The notes beneath the pieces are model-generated. The model was given only the letters and a program-made list of their open reading frames with translations. It had not been told where the DNA came from and searched no databases. Shown here one piece after another: positions 35,923 to 60,955 of a stretch of DNA of 64,000 bases. Source of the DNA: Podarcis raffonei. Taxonomy: Eukaryota > Chordata > Lepidosauria > Squamata > Lacertidae. The stretch lies in contig NC_070611.1 in NCBI RefSeq assembly GCF_027172205.1, forward strand, positions 59,453,979-59,517,978, read 5' to 3'. The translations under genes and the position numbers were made by a program. Each line of letters opens with the position of its first letter. Position 1 is the stretch's first letter.

Positions 35923-37495
35923 TACTTAACTAATGGCAAGCTACCTAGTTGCACTCAAGAGGCCAGCCTGGATATGGGTACACTGCACACCTAGCAAGAG
36001 GAGAATAACCAGCATGCCTTCAGTCCAGATATTTTCTAGAGTACAGAAAGAGTATACTCTAGAGTATTTTCTAGAGTACAGCTACTACCAAGTCATTCAA
36101 TTTGAGCTGGTAGGATGCTGAGATAATAGACTGAACAGCACCACTTCATAATGCAGGTGAGAGAATCCAGTTCTGAATGCTTGTCAAAATAAAAAACTTC
36201 CTGCAGATAGAAAACTAGCACAGAAAGACGAAAACTTCTATATCTGGCCTAGTTTGGATTTGTGCCTATAGGAAGGATGGAGAAATGTGATCACCTGAGT
36301 CTGAAGTGGCACAGCTTATTTTACCACTTCAGCACTTCATCACCTTATTCTGCTACATGTCCAGACCTAAAGTCTAAATTTGTTTGCTTTTCTCCTTTAC
36401 AATTTCTGAAAGCACAATTGTTATCACAGATCTGTCCTGCAAAGAATTAAACCACCAGACATCATCAACAAAGAAATCAGTTCCTAGGTTTTATTTTAAA
36501 AACAAATTGTTTTATTTTTTAAAAAAGCTCTAAATTTGTGGGGATGCTAAGTTTCCTTGCCTTGTTTCCTGCCTGTCTCTTTTAATTTTCTTCTCCTTGG
36601 GACGCTGTCCTCATACGTTAGGGGCTTGCCCTAAAAAAATAAATATCACAGCTTCTTTAAATAGAGGGATTCTGAGCCAAAACTTGCATACTTCTTCCTT
36701 AAGCTTGTATGTAGTGTGGTTTGTAACCATTCCACTTCCATTTGTGTGCAGAGTTCCTCATGGCACTAGAACTGCTGTGCAGAAGCCTGTTCTCCTATGT
36801 TTATAATTCCTTACCCAGATTGAGACAAAAGTACTGAAATTGGGTTAGGACTGATGTACAGTAAATGCAACACAGTCACAACTGAATTGGTTTTGATTTC
36901 ATGGCATTACAAGAGCTGTCAGACCTTGTTGCTGCTCTAAACCACCAAGATTCCTTATTTTTACCAATATTTGTGCCACACAAATCTGTTCCATTACTGA
37001 ACTGTTTTTACAAATGGTAGGTGCTCTTGCCCACCTACTTCATGGCAACCACAATATACTTAAGTGTGCAATTTTAAATTTCAGTGTTATTTGAATGCAA
37101 ATAACAGCTGTAATGGCTTATAGCATTTGATTACTGCACAGCAGCTTGTTCTGTAGCAGATTCTCTCTGGGAGGAAGTGAAGTATTTGTATGCACGCCTG
37201 TTCTTTCTGTCAGGAAATTAGCATCCCCACTAAAAGTATCTTAGAGCTCAGAGGGAAAGTCCACAGTACTTAAGTTTTACAATCACAGTCACAGCACCAA
37301 GATTGTCCAGACAAATAGAAAGGAGTTACTGAAGGGAAGGCCTCTGGCCAGAATTCCACACAGTCTTTCAGAAGATCTGCTTTGGAGACCGGACAGGATA
37401 AAATCACTGGTGAAAAAATTAAACCTTAGTTCTCGTTCCTGCAACAGCAATGGGTTAGCTTGAGGTCAGTAAGCAGGTATCTCAAAGCAACTCCA

Positions 37496-37675
37496 GGGCT
37501 GAAGCTCAGGTAGAACATCTATGTATGCAGAAAGTCCCATGTTCAGTTCCTGGTGTATCCAGGTAGGGCTGTGAGAGACTCCTGCCTGAATCATGGAGAG
37601 CCACTGCCAGTCAGTGTAGACAGTACTGAGTTAGATGGACCAACTTTATGACTTGGTATAAGGCAGCTTCCTATG
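37496..37675 (+). mobile_element. tRNA-derived SINE, near full length
   Basis: The head GGCTGAAGCTCAGGTAGAAC has an A-box-like stretch and TGTTCAGTTCCTGG a B-box-like one. The body runs GGTAGGGCTGTGAGAGACTC, then CAGTCAGTGTAGACAGTACT, then TATAAGGCAGCTTCCTATG. Related copies occur at 19690, 44355 and 46841. Confidence 0.75.
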
Positions 37676-40639
37676 GAGTTAACCACCCAATGAAAATCCC
37701 AATTCTATAAGCAACTATAGAGAGAAAAGGCTGGGTATATAAATGTAGTATTATAAGAGTGCATGAGAACCAGGTTATTTATCACCACCTCTGGCTTTTG
37801 TATCATTTCTCCATAGCACAGTAACTTGACTGCCTATATGAGTGGTTACTAAGTGGAGAAAAACATCTCCCAATCGCATACCACAGGTTTTATATAGTGG
37901 TTGTTAGTAATCTGTCCTCTTTCCTACCTAGGCAGCTTGGGGATTTTAAGATCAAAGGCAGCTGGTGTCCACCAGGACAGGTTGCTTTCAAATTATATGT
38001 CCTTTCCCCCTCCCCACACAAAAAAAATCTGGGCAATACAAAGAAGAAGCATAGGCATGTAAGGAAGGGATTGGGGATCTTTCCAAAATATCCAGGCAAC
38101 AAGACCATTGATAATGTGACCCCTTTCTGCCTGTTTCCATTCCGTGTCAACGAGTTTACTATTTAGCGCATAACAAGCAGCACCAATAAATATCTAGAAA
38201 TAAGAGGATGGCATAGTTCCCTCCTCCTTTTCACTTTATTTAAGTCCCTACTTAATTAAGCAAGTGAAAGCTGTCCTCAAAACAGAGCACCAATTATTAA
38301 AATCGTGCAGGTCTATTCCCAAGAGCTAGAAAACGAGAGCCCCCATAAGCAGAGGCTGTTGATAAGACCCTGTTATCACCGGTGAGTAAAATGTCCCAAT
38401 GAAGAAGAGAGTTTGGCCCCTCGGGGGAGGGGGAATCAGACATAACTCCCTTATGTGCAAGGTCGGCACATGATGCAATGAGGTTCAAGAGGTAGAAATT
38501 TTCAGCAAGGAGAAAGATGGCTCCTTTCGTCTTAAAAGATTGCAGGTACCACCCTAATCCCAGAAACCCCCAAGGCAGAAATTAGTTTATCCCCAGAGTG
38601 AGGGAGTGGTGATGAACTTTTGTACAATGTACAAGAAGGTTCATTTTCCTTGAGGGCAGGAATAGTCATGTATTCCAAGGCCTAACATGTGGAAGACTTG
38701 TCTATGTCAGTCTTCCTAAATGAAAGCCATTGGGAACTCAAGTATCACACAAGCCAAATTGCATTGTCCCACAGCAGAGGAGTGCTATGGGCAAAATGAA
38801 ACAAATAACATGTGGTCATGCTGAAAATACGATTTGCCCCACAAAGGTGCAGGTGTGGCTGAATGCACTGAGACGCCATATTTTAAAAGGAACCTGCAGA
38901 TGAAACAGGCGCCCTTTCCTGAGAAAGGCAGCTCCTGCTGATTTATTTGTCCTTAAAATGGTTTTCATCTTTTGTTCAGTAAAATGGTGCCCTAGAGCAG
39001 CTAGCATGCCTATAGCACCTTGAGCAACTGTGCTAAAGAGAGGCACAGATTTTTGAATGGCCAAAGTTGTTCTGGGCTGTACCACCTCAGCCTGCAAGTG
39101 GGAGTGCACATTACTAAATGTTCTACCACACACACACACACATATATACATATGTATTTGCCGTATACATAAATTGGATGTGTCAAGAAGGTAGGCTAGA
39201 ACCCTTGATGCTGACCTCTAGCTTGCCACATGGAAGGAAATTTTGAATGAGTAAGCATCTGATCATGTGAGTTCCCACCTGCAGTTTGAAGTGGTAGAGC
39301 CTGTGAGCAGAACTAAGCCTAACTTAGCACCAGCAATAGCGCTCCTCTCTCTTTGTTCAGCATTGGCATTATGGCTGGGTGGCTCTCCACTGCATGGAGG
39401 AGGAGCCCAACATAGGATATGAAGAACCTGGACAGCTTACAGTAATATGTTTTCCAGGCATTCCAAGTGGATGCTGCCCTCTCTCTGCTCTCCTATAGGC
39501 AGTGGTGGTAGGAGGCACCTCAGAAAAGAGAAAAAACCCACAGGTCAGAGAGCAAAAATCCAAAAACTTGAGAAACTGAACCCGACGTGAAATATATAAT
39601 CTGGAATGTGCAGTTAGGCAGTTAAACAACAGACCTCTTCCATCTTGATTTCTATAAATAGAAGCAAAAGAGGTGAGGGGTCTGTAGCCACAGCACATTA
39701 AGTTGTCATTAGAAGGAACCTACAGAATAAATAGGAATGATTGGGGGTTATGGGGATGGGGTGGAAGTAAAGGATTTGGAATAGTTTGTAAGAACTTGGG
39801 TGAAAGGATTAAAAAATGATGCTGCCATCATTTTGGCCCAATAGGTGGTTTGACTAGTGCTGCAGCATTCATTATGTTGTGTATTTATGTGTGTCTAGCT
39901 GCTCTGGAATGACAGAATATCTAACAATATTAAAAGTTTTCATGATTAAAGTAGTACATGAAGGAAAGTGATTTAAGGCAAGAGCAGCTCAGATATTGCC
40001 ACAGAAGACAGCCTGACTAATTAGGATGGGAAAATTAGGCTGCTTCACATTACCATTGAGGTGTAGCTACTGCCAAGACTCTAAACTATATGGGCACCAC
40101 CTCACCACACAGCCACTAGGGTGATGCAGTGGACTACATATTTTAGACAACATTGAACCATGCCAGGGCAATACTTTCATGGGTGCAGCTGGTTTAAACC
40201 AATGGCCACTGCTTCACTCAAAAAATTAGCATTACTGTACTCCACTGAGTTCCCAGGTGAGACCATATCATTGGCTAATTAAATGGGCCTTAATCTGGTT
40301 GAGATCGGCAGAGATAAAAGTGGACAGGGGGAACTAAAACAGGTACAGGTCAGAATCCCTAGGTTTGCCATGGACAATGAACTTTCCAGGGAAGGGTCAG
40401 ACTAGGTAGGTCAAAGTTATTCAGGACAACTGCTCAGAAAGTTACAGTGCCCTGAGTTAGCTGGGTCAGATGCACAACTGCTGTCTCCTAAGGGGCCTGG
40501 GTTTGGGCGACTGGGCCAATCTGAAAATCGGAGACATGTAAAAGGGAAAGTAACTACAGCGGGGTGGGTACCTAAGCTGAACTGGCATGGAATACAAGGT
40601 GGGGTAACTGCAGTGGGGCACTGGCATGGGCGCGGCCCC

Positions 40640-42900
<2,261 letters not shown>

Positions 42901-42949
42901 GTGCGCCTCGGAGGCTGCAAAGGGAGGGTGGCTCGGGAACTGGTTTCCT

Positions 42950-44350
42950 TAACTACCTACTTAAGCACAGGCATAAATGATGGGAAGAGGAGGGTGGGCA
43001 TTGAATAGTTACAGTTGAAGCGGGCTTTTATAATTGGAAAAGTAGCATTCCCTTTGCTTGGTATTATTTTTATACTAATGAATGTTCTTTTTTTTCCTAT
43101 CCCATTATGGTGCAAAGTTCAGAGCAGCTTACAAAGATTCCAAGAGTTAGTTTGCAAAGAACGAAACCTCAATAAACAATACACTGGAAGGCAACACCAA
43201 AAAAAAAAAAGCTGCTAAAAATGGCATTAGACGTTACTAAAAATCTTTTGCCTTTTGAAGATCAGTAAACATGAGCCCTGACAGATCTCAGAAGGCCATT
43301 TCAAGGACGGGGCAGGGGTGGTGGTGCCAAGGTTAATAATTCAATCCAGAATAATAGGGTGTCATTTGTATGTATATTACGTTTATATCCCACCTTAAGT
43401 TCCAGCATGGACTTGTGTGGGAGGGTGCCTCCTCTCCAAGCACTGACCACATCAGGAGTGGCTTAGCTTCACCATATTTCGTGCGTCATGCACTGGCATG
43501 AGCACTTTTTTGCAGCATAAAACACTTTTAGCCTTACTCTGTAACACATACACAAGGCAGGCCAGCATCTATGCATAAGACATAATACCAGCAACTTCAC
43601 AAATCCAAGACAATCTCCAGTTAAAAGGAAGCCTACTTTTTCCATGTTGAGTTTTAAATCTGGGGCAGGAGGGACATTCAAAGCTGTGACATCACACCTG
43701 CAGGCTGAGGTTGGCTCCGACTGACTTAGTAGCTTGGCTCTTTGAATACTGCTGCAACAGTCATCAAGTTAGGACAGTGCAAAAGGCTAAGCACTAAGGA
43801 GCCCAACAGGAATAAAAAGAAATGATTTTTTAAAGGGACAATCTGCTAAGCTTCAGAAAAGCGGAAAAAGGCTGTATGGGGGGAAAACCATAATATAAAT
43901 GTTAGATTTATTGTTATGTACACTTTTCTGCTTGGCCACAATATATAGTCCTCTTAAATATATATTTGCTTCTTTTTTTATCGGTTTGGTGTCCTTGGTG
44001 CAATTCCTTCACGAGGCATAACATCCTTAAGTCCTTAGGTATCCATCAGAAACTTCAGAACAGACACTTTGCCAACAGGAGGAGCTGAAGCAGAGATAGT
44101 GACAGCTCAGTAGGAGATGCTTTCAGCTTGTCAAATGGAGCCATGGAGGAGGAAACCAAGTGAGTCTCTGCCGCTTTCATGGTAAACAGGAAACCCTGTA
44201 CTTTTATAGCATTAACATAGAAATGAGTTTTTAATCCTCTCTTTGTAGAAGCTCTGCTATTATCTATTTGTCTGGAATTTCCTATGGCTTTAATTTACCC
44301 ATTTCCTAGATTCTAGTTTATACGTGTTAAGTCTAAATACCTAGCATTCA
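42950..44350. other. Intergenic DNA between TMEM121B and HDHD5, part 1
   Basis: No gene found. A possible L2/SINE tail-like stretch (CAGAGCAGCTTACAAAGATT) lies near 43122 and another near 43375-43430. Otherwise unassigned. Confidence 0.4.
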
Positions 44351-44354
44351 TGGG

Positions 44355-45085
44355 ACATAGGAAGGTGTCTTATACTAGTTGGACTAGAGATATGAAGGCC
44401 CAACAAAAAAACTGCAGCAATCCTGTCTTTCTCCATTTCCCCCAAGCTTTATTCTGAGCCTTCGCATCTTAGATTATCCATCTAGATCAGGGGTGTCAAA
44501 CTCAAATTCATCGGGGGCCGCATCAGCAGTTTGGTCACCCTCAAAGGGCCGGTTGTATCTGTAGGACTATGTGTCCACTCTTTATTATCATAAAGTAATA
44601 ACTAGCTCTGAAAGCAGAAGTCAGAAGAATGGCAAGTAGATATTCAAATGTACAATTATTGTACAATTTATTGAAAAATGATTTTTGGTAACAGACAGTA
44701 AATTTTTTTTTTTAACATACAAATATTGCCATATGTACAGACTTACAGTACAGGATAGAAGGGTTCAGGCAGCCGTTGGATCTGTCACATTACAGGATGG
44801 CATGCGCTCAATATAAAAACAAGTGGAAAAAAGCGAGAGAAAAGAAAGCGAGAATAAAAGGTGAAGGCTGGCGGTCGGCGGCGGCTACACGGGCCACATG
44901 ACGAGGTCTGGTGGGCCGGATTCGGCCCGCGGGCCTTGTGTTTGACACCCGTGATCTAGATCAATCTGCCTGCTCTATCAATGGCTCTCAGGCTTCAGGC
45001 AGGGACATCCCAAGCCCTACCTGCTGATGCCATGGATTGAACCTAGTACCTTCTGCTTGCAAAGCATGAGCCACAGCCTTTCCTA
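44355..45085 (-). mobile_element. tRNA-derived SINE split by a hAT insertion
   Basis: The left part (GGGACATAGGAAGGTGTCTT onward) and right part (CTGCCTGCTCTATCAATGGC, then GCTTCAGGCAGGGACATCCC, then GATTGAACCTAGTACCTTCT) follow the SINE consensus order of the copy at 37496, in reverse. They are separated by the hAT element at 44488-44953. The B-box-like GATTGAACC lies in the right part. Confidence 0.6.
44488..44953. mobile_element. Non-autonomous hAT transposon, 466 bp
   Basis: The termini CAGGGGTGTCAAACTC and, at the other end, GTTTGACACCCGTG form inverted repeats. An exact 8-bp duplication, ATCTAGAT, flanks it at 44480-44487 and 44954-44961, the length expected for hAT. Internal CCGGATTCGGCCCGCGGGCC is GC-rich, and no transposase frame is present. 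Confidence 0.93.
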
Positions 45086-45298
45086 TATTTCAAGATCTCA
45101 GACCACAGCTGAAATGACATGCACTTAACTTGGGATTAAGGCCCACTAAATTTTGTGGGACCCAATTCTGTGTTCATCACGATTGGTACTTCAAATACTT
45201 CAGGGCTGAGCCCCCGTCAATAGAAACAAAACAGGTTCTAGGCCTCTGTCCAGCACTGTCAGGATTGCATGCTTAGCCAGCACACATGAATCAAATTA

Positions 45299-45683
45299 CA
45301 GTACAAGCAACTCCCTGTTTACACACATACAAGTCACCCGTGACTGTGCATACACACTGCACTCTTGCTATGAACCTGGAAGTAGCAGTTAAAGGGGGGC
45401 AAAGGCCCCCCAGAGTGCAAAAACAGCAAAAATGGTGCAAAAACAGCAGTCCCACAAGCCTTTTCAAGTGCAATCCCTAGAGGGTTTGCATGGAGCTTTG
45501 AGGTCTGTGAAGAGCTGGAGTTTAAGAAAGGAGGTTTGGAGGGAGTCTGGTAAGTGCTGCTGGTTTTAAAAAGGGGTTTCCAAGGGTTTCCTGAGGTTTA
45601 GAGGATGTTTTCAGGCTTTCTCAATATACACAATTTCACTTACGCGCACGGTGCCTTGGAACATGTAAATGGGGAGTTGCCTG
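45299..45683. mobile_element. TA-flanked MITE, 385 bp
   Basis: The left end CAGTACAAGCAACTCCC then TGTTTACA pairs with the reverse complement of the right end, CAGGCAACTCCCCATTTACA. TA flanks both ends. It has no coding capacity and resembles Tigger/pogo-type elements. Confidence 0.7.
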
Positions 45684-46840
45684 TAAATCACAAGGCTTCC
45701 CTTACCATTTGGCAAAGCCCACAGATATTATTGTACTAACATCCATCAGCCCATCAAAGACAAATCTGGTGTTTGGTGGTGGTGGTAACAGAGAATAAAA
45801 TTCATAATGAAGTCAAGATGATGGTAGTTTTAAAGGGGATTTTAAATCAATTGGACTTAAAATGCATGCATTTAAATGCTACTTGAAGAAACAGGGGGCA
45901 AAGGACTGTTTTGCCCCTGAAATCAGTAAGAAAGGTCTGTCCCTTACAGCACAGATTGCAAGAAGGAAGAAATAAAGAAGCCTGGAGAGCGTCTGAGGGT
46001 GGAAGGATGCTCAAAATAAAGCACAGGAGTGAAGAGCCTTAATTATGTCTTGCAGGGGCTGTCATGAGTCGACAGCTGCAGCAGGGAAAGACAGGAGGAG
46101 GATAAGTCGGTTTTATGCTGTGGCTTTTTTTATTTTAAAAAAGTGCAAATTGCTCCTTGAACGGGGGAGGATGGATGACTTATACTTGAGGTGCTAAGCA
46201 GCTTAGCAAACTCAAATTAACATGCCAAGATGCTGAAAATGAGGGATCAAGTTAATTCAGCTGATTCTCTCTCACCTCAATTACTGTAAGACAGTTCTCT
46301 CTGATCTTTCATTTGCCCATCTCCAACCTCTTATTCCTACTTTGCATCCCATGGCTCATTGGTTAATCTGCATCTCATTTCAGAATGCTCACATCCCTTC
46401 CAGCTTCTCTTCACTGGCTCCCTTCCTTTACCATGTGAACATAGGAAGCTACATGAGCAATGTTTTCCATGTGGGGAGCAATGTATCCTTACCTAACTAG
46501 CACCAAAAAACAGGTCAGCTATTAGAGATCCGTGACCTGCACACCAGGTGTACTGAACTAGGTAGACCTGCCCTCTGAGAAACTCAAAAGATCTCCTTCC
46601 CTGCTATTTTTCCAGTGAATAATCCTGCTCTCTTTTCACCCCACATCTGAAACCTTCAATTCATCCCCTAGTTCCTTTCATCCCCTCCAGCTTCTAGTTA
46701 ATTGCACGGTTGCCACAATTAACTTGACACACACCACTGCAGTTCTCAAAACAATGGATAAAGTACCAAGACTAACTCCGCCTCCCACCCAGAAAATAAT
46801 GGGTATTTATAACTTTGTAGGACACTTAGCTCGTGCCCCT
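45684..46840. other. Intergenic DNA, unassigned
   Basis: No gene or clear repeat was recognised, apart from a short SINE 3' end-like GAACATAGGAAGCTACATGA near 46437. Confidence 0.4.
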
Positions 46841-46970
46841 TGGAACATAAGATGCTGCCTTATACTGCCAGGTCAATGGTGCATCTAGCTCAGGACTTGT
46901 CTACACTGACCAGCAGTGGATCTCCAGAGTTGCAAAGCGGATGCTCTGCTACTGAACTACAGCTCTTCCC
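46841..46970 (-). mobile_element. tRNA-derived SINE, internally shortened
   Basis: On the - strand the head is GAGCTGTAGTTCAGTAGCAG then AGCATCCGCTTTGC, a tRNA-like A box and anticodon arm. The body jumps to GATCCACTGCTGGTCAGTGT and ends GGCAGCATCTTATGTTCC. The B-box section present in the 37496 copy is missing. Confidence 0.75.
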
Positions 46971-47077
46971 CTTGACAACTCCGGTTCTGAGCCACATTAT
47001 GCAGCACAGGATATCTAGTGTGCATACAGTAGAGGGACTACAAATCAGATGCAAATCTCTGCTCAGACATAAAGGTT

Positions 47078-47205
47078 ACTGAGTGACCTTGAGCCAGTTA
47101 CCATCTCTCATCCTTGCCTACCTCACAGTGATGTTGCAAGGATAAAAGGGGACAGACCATGGACTGCTGAAGGAGGAAGAAGAGAGGATATAATTAAATA
47201 AAACT
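47078..47205 (+). repeat. Ancient L2/MIR-type 3' end
   Basis: GAGTGACCTTGAGCCAGTTA, then CCTACCTCACAGTGATGTTG, then GGATAAAAGGGGA and GAGAGGATATAATTAAATAA follow the order of the widespread amniote 3' block. Confidence 0.6.
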
Positions 47206-48044
47206 ATGAAGATTTTTGTAAAACTCGGAGCATTTTAAAAGAAGAAAAGTATAGTTGCTTGAAGGTTGCCATAGTATAAGCTTAATTAGAAGCCGGTACT
47301 TCCTAAATACAGGACACTGTGTTTCACTTTGTCTACTCCTAGATTTGTTCACACTTGTTTGCTATATATTTCATTTGGATGTCATTTTTGTATTTAATAC
47401 AAGGCATGTCTTAATTATTATTTATTTTAGCATTTGCATTTTGTTATACAAATCCATTTTTTAATAAAAAAGGTAATGATTTTTTTATTTTAAAAAAGAT
47501 ACTTGGTGATTTACTGAAAAAAGAAGTACAGTCAACGGAACCAACTGTTTGGCTTTCACTGCAGTTGAGACTGACATTTTCCCCTTAAAATGTAAACCAT
47601 CCATGTGCTAAAGCCAACCAATCTCCAGACAGCACAAATGATTCAACTGGAGAGTAGCATAGGAGAAGCAGGAATTGGAGCCCAACCCTACCCCTGCAAG
47701 AGATTCACCATCATAACGAAGTTATTTAAAACACAGGCAAACAATTATATTAATATAAGAAAATAAGGTTATTGCTCACGCTACAAAGTAGTAGTAATCT
47801 GTCCTACAGAAAAAGGGAACTTAGAATTATGTCCAGATTCGTAAGAGGAACAGGACCAACTTGCTATTTACCCACTAACATCACCAATTACTGTGGCACA
47901 AAAATCTACGATTGCCTTTTTGCATTTGCACATGGGACATGGGGATGTTTCCAGGATGTGGCTTACACAAAGGGTGGCCTGAAAATTCTGCATTAAAGAG
48001 GTTTGGAGACATACATGGCACAGGTTCAAAACTCTGGGGAATTC
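47206..48044. other. Intergenic DNA downstream of HDHD5
   Basis: No supported gene. The AT-rich segment 47390-47510 contains AATAAA-like hexamers on both strands, none assignable. Confidence 0.4.
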
Positions 48045-48110
48045 GCAGCCCTTCAGGTGTTTTTGGACTCCCATGAGCCCTGGCCAGCATGGGTAGAGAT
48101 GATGGATGTT
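48045..48110. mobile_element. Palindromic MITE relic, copy 3
   Basis: CAGCCCTTCAGGTGTTTTTG then GACTCCCATGAGCCCTGGCC and AGCATGGG match one half of the family seen at 24602 and 49057. Confidence 0.55.
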
Positions 48111-49056
48111 GATGTCAAGAACAACTGGCAGGCCAGGTTCCTCAGCCCAGTTGTAGACAGAGAAGCATGCTTCTGCATAACCATCTTCTGTTGAAGCATG
48201 CACATCTCTGCAACAATATACAGGCAAGGCCACATGCATGTCTGGATCCAGGCTAATGATTTCTAAGCGACGAACAGCCCTGGGGCAGGGTGCTAAAACA
48301 CAATATGAAATTAATGCAAGGGAAAGATCTGTTTGGAGAGGATCAAGATTGCTATTTCTGTGAGAAGGTGGTAGAGGGAAACACAGCAACAAAACACAAA
48401 TCACAGTCTTGCCCTTGACAGTTTGTGAAGGCTAAAGCCATTTCTTTTACAACTAGGTAAAACTCCCCCGCCCCTTCTCCAGTTTTCATTATCTGGTATC
48501 CTAAACTCTGCACAGCAGAGTCCATTCTGGTTCAGGTCAAGGACCATTGTTTGCAATCAGAACTCTGCCTACCAAAGGCATGGAACACTCACAGGAATAG
48601 TAAAAGGGGTAGTGCCTAAGCAAATATTTATATTTCAGGGACAACTAGTCAAAGGTTGTGAAATAGCCAGGAGAGTGAAATTTAGTCATTACTGCAACCA
48701 TCTTGCTTCTATTTCTATTCCTGCTCTGGCAAGAGGGTCTGTTCCTCCAGGCAGATCATGCGCCATAAATCAACACAGATACACATTTAATATTTTGAAC
48801 TTTTCAAGCACCTTCAGGCACATCTGGAACAGAAGCAAGAGCCAAAAACTGTAGCAGACCTCATGATGCTGGTCACAATTATTTAGATAGGATTGGGTGG
48901 AGAGATTTAAGACGCACTGGCCTTTGGCAAAGGAGACCATTTCAGCACAAAATTGGGATTACACAGTAGTTGTAGATATAGGAAAGAACATGGAAGCTGC
49001 ACAGATGTGAAATGGGTGGGGCAAGTTAGTGACCCTTTCTGCCTTCTCCATGGCAA

Positions 49057-49185
49057 CCTTTCCCAACCTGTCCTCTCCAGATGTTTTGGACTACAACTTC
49101 CATCAGCCCCAGCCAGCACAGCCAATGGTCAGCAGTGATGGAAACTGTTATTTCAGGACATCTGGGTGGCACCCTGGTTGGTGAA
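49057..49185. mobile_element. Palindromic MITE relic, copy 4
   Basis: ATGTTTTGGACTACAACTTC, then CATCAGCCCCAGCCAGCACA, then GCCAATGGTCAGCAGTGATG and GACATCTGGGTGGCACCCTG: both halves are present. It lies 0.2 kb downstream of the HDHD5 stop codon, probably within its 3' UTR. Confidence 0.65.
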
Positions 49186-49407
49186 GACTGCTCTTTGGCC
49201 ACACTCATTTTAGCAACAATGCAGAATTTCAAGTTGGCAAATGTGCTAGAGGCCCATATTGACAAAGATTTGGGAGATGGGTGAAATCCCTACCAAAAAA
49301 AAAAAGTTGGGAGAACTTTCCTTTACTTTGGCATGGGTTGAACAAGACAGTGCTCAGATCTGCCTCTGCCCTTCTGCCCCCATGAGATGCTGGCAACACC
49401 GGACTTA

Positions 49408-59049
<9,642 letters not shown>

Positions 59050-59379
59050 CCGCCCGCCGACGCCTGCTCCGGCTGGGGCGCCTCCTCCAATCAAGGCGAC
59101 GGACGAATCCCCGCCTTCCTCCCCTTGCTTCCTCCGCCCTGCCAATCGGAGCACCAAGCCTGCCGGTCACATGGGACGGCGGTGAGAGATGGGACCCGGG
59201 TCGGAGGTGGAAGGAACTACTGTGCAGTTCCCAGTTCCGGCGCGGAGGGAGACGCTAGCGCGCGTGCTGCGTCCGCCGAGGCTGCGGGGAGCCTTGCCTG
59301 TGGCCGCTGGGAAGATAGGCAGGAGCTCCAGCGCGCCTGTTTATTTTATTCACTATTTATTTCTTAACCGTTTATCACA

Positions 59380-59640
59380 CTGCTTGAGCGTAAAAAAGAT
59401 AAAACAATAAAATCAAGGCATTTCTTTTAAGGCATTTCATTTCTTTTAAAACCACACTTTGAAAGCATACAGAAGTTAAATAGATTACAAATTCGCAGCA
59501 ACTTTCCCAAGCATCTGGGTGAGCTTGTCTGAACAAGGATATTTTTAGCAGGTGGCGAAAAGAGCACAGCGAAGGTGCCTGCTTTACCTCAAGTGGCAGG
59601 GAGTTCCCAAAGATTAGGTGCTTTCCCATCTCATCTTACA
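59380..59640 (-). repeat. CR1/L3-type 3' fragment
   Basis: GAACAAGGATATTTTTAGCA, then GGTGGCGAAAAGAGCACAGC then GAAGGTGCCTGC and GGCAGGGAGTTCCCAAAGAT form the recurrent 3' block of an amniote LINE. Bounds are approximate. Confidence 0.55.
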
Positions 59641-59729
59641 AAGGATGGAAGGACGAGTATATAGGAGTAGCTAACAGTTGCAGGATGAAGGTCAGGTGGG
59701 CTCAGAATGAGTTCAGGCTTGCAAGAGAA

Positions 59730-60310
59730 GTTAAAAAAATGATTTTGCTATATTCAAAGCAAGAGAAATAAGCAAAGTAATAGGTTCCCTTGCGCTGAGA
59801 AGTTGGAAAAGTGCTTTGGGGTTGCAGAAAGCAGAACTGCTCAATACCTACATTGCCTATGTCTTAACCCAAAAGGAAAGCAGCGCCCAACCTAGTGGTA
59901 ATACTTTAATACTTTAAAGGAGGGAGCAGCAGCCCAGATAGGAAAATAAGTGGTATGGGAACACCTAGCTACTTTAAATGAATTCAGATCTTCAGGGCCT
60001 GATGAGCTGCACCCAAGGGTACTAAAGGAGTTTGTGGATGTAATCTCAGAGCCTGTGTCTGTAATCTTTGAGAATTATTAGAGAACAGGTGAGGACCCTG
60101 CAGGTCGAAGGTGGGGGAAAAGAAGGCCCAGACAACTATTGACTGGTCAGCTTGTCATCAATACGAGGAAAGGTCCTAGAACAGATAATTGAACAGTCAG
60201 TCTGGGAGCGCTTAGAAAAGAGCACTGTGGGAATATTGTGGGCATGGTGTATATTGATTTCAGTAAAGCTTTTCACAAAGTCTCCCAGGATATCATGGAG
60301 AAGCTGATGT
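59730..60310 (+). mobile_element. Degraded CR1 LINE, RT fragment
   Basis: Frames read LNEFRSSGPDELHPRVLKEF, then VDVISEPVSVIFE, and later MVYIDFSKAFHKVSQDIMEK, the CR1 reverse transcriptase order. Frame changes and stops between these pieces show an old copy. Confidence 0.85.
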
Positions 60311-60841
60311 GAATGCACTGTAGATAGCTCTTGCCTCTACCAGATTCACTTTTCAGACGTTCAATTCCAGTATTCTTCTAGCCTACCAGAAGAGGTCACT
60401 TTTGTACTACAGGAAAACAATGAGCCAACTATCCATTACAACAGCTCTGATGAGCTCTTTGCTGGTGCTATTTGGCTTTAAAATGCTAAAATGTACTAAT
60501 TCCACCACCACACATAAACTTCCTTTACAGTCCCCAGTAAATTTTACATGGATGCAATTGATATGCTATGAAAAGGGTATCAGTCCAGAAAGAATGGTGG
60601 GAACTGGCCATAGGCAAAGTTGTTGATTTTACATTTTTTAAAATAATTATTTTTATTTGTTATTTGTTTTAAAAATAGATAAGCCTGCTTTTATTCCAAA
60701 ACAAAAATGCTAAGAGGTATATACTGTAATAATGTTTTTCTATTGTGCTCTTTTTCAGACAAACATTTAGTAAACTGGGGACAAAGTCCAGCTCCTTAAA
60801 AATGCTGTTCATTTCAGCAGCAGTGATTTAATTGTTTCATG

Positions 60842-60955
60842 GTACAATCCTATACATGTCTACTTAGGAGTGAGCCTCACTGAGTTCCACGTGTTTCTTT
60901 ATAGAATGAGTAAGACTTGCTTCTTAATAAACATGCATAGGATTAAAATGAAAGA
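60842..60955. repeat. Common reptile interspersed repeat, inverted halves
   Basis: ACAATCCTATACATGTCTAC, then GAGTGAGCCTCACTGAGTTC and AAACATGCATAGGATT: the ends are inverse copies of an ATCCTATGCATG-like block. Similar pieces occur near 8190, 17424, 34860, 52410 and 57675. Confidence 0.55.

Noticed and set aside
47868-48404. 178-codon - strand frame downstream of HDHD5
   Set aside because: It overlaps a MITE relic and has no known motif. Length alone is not support.
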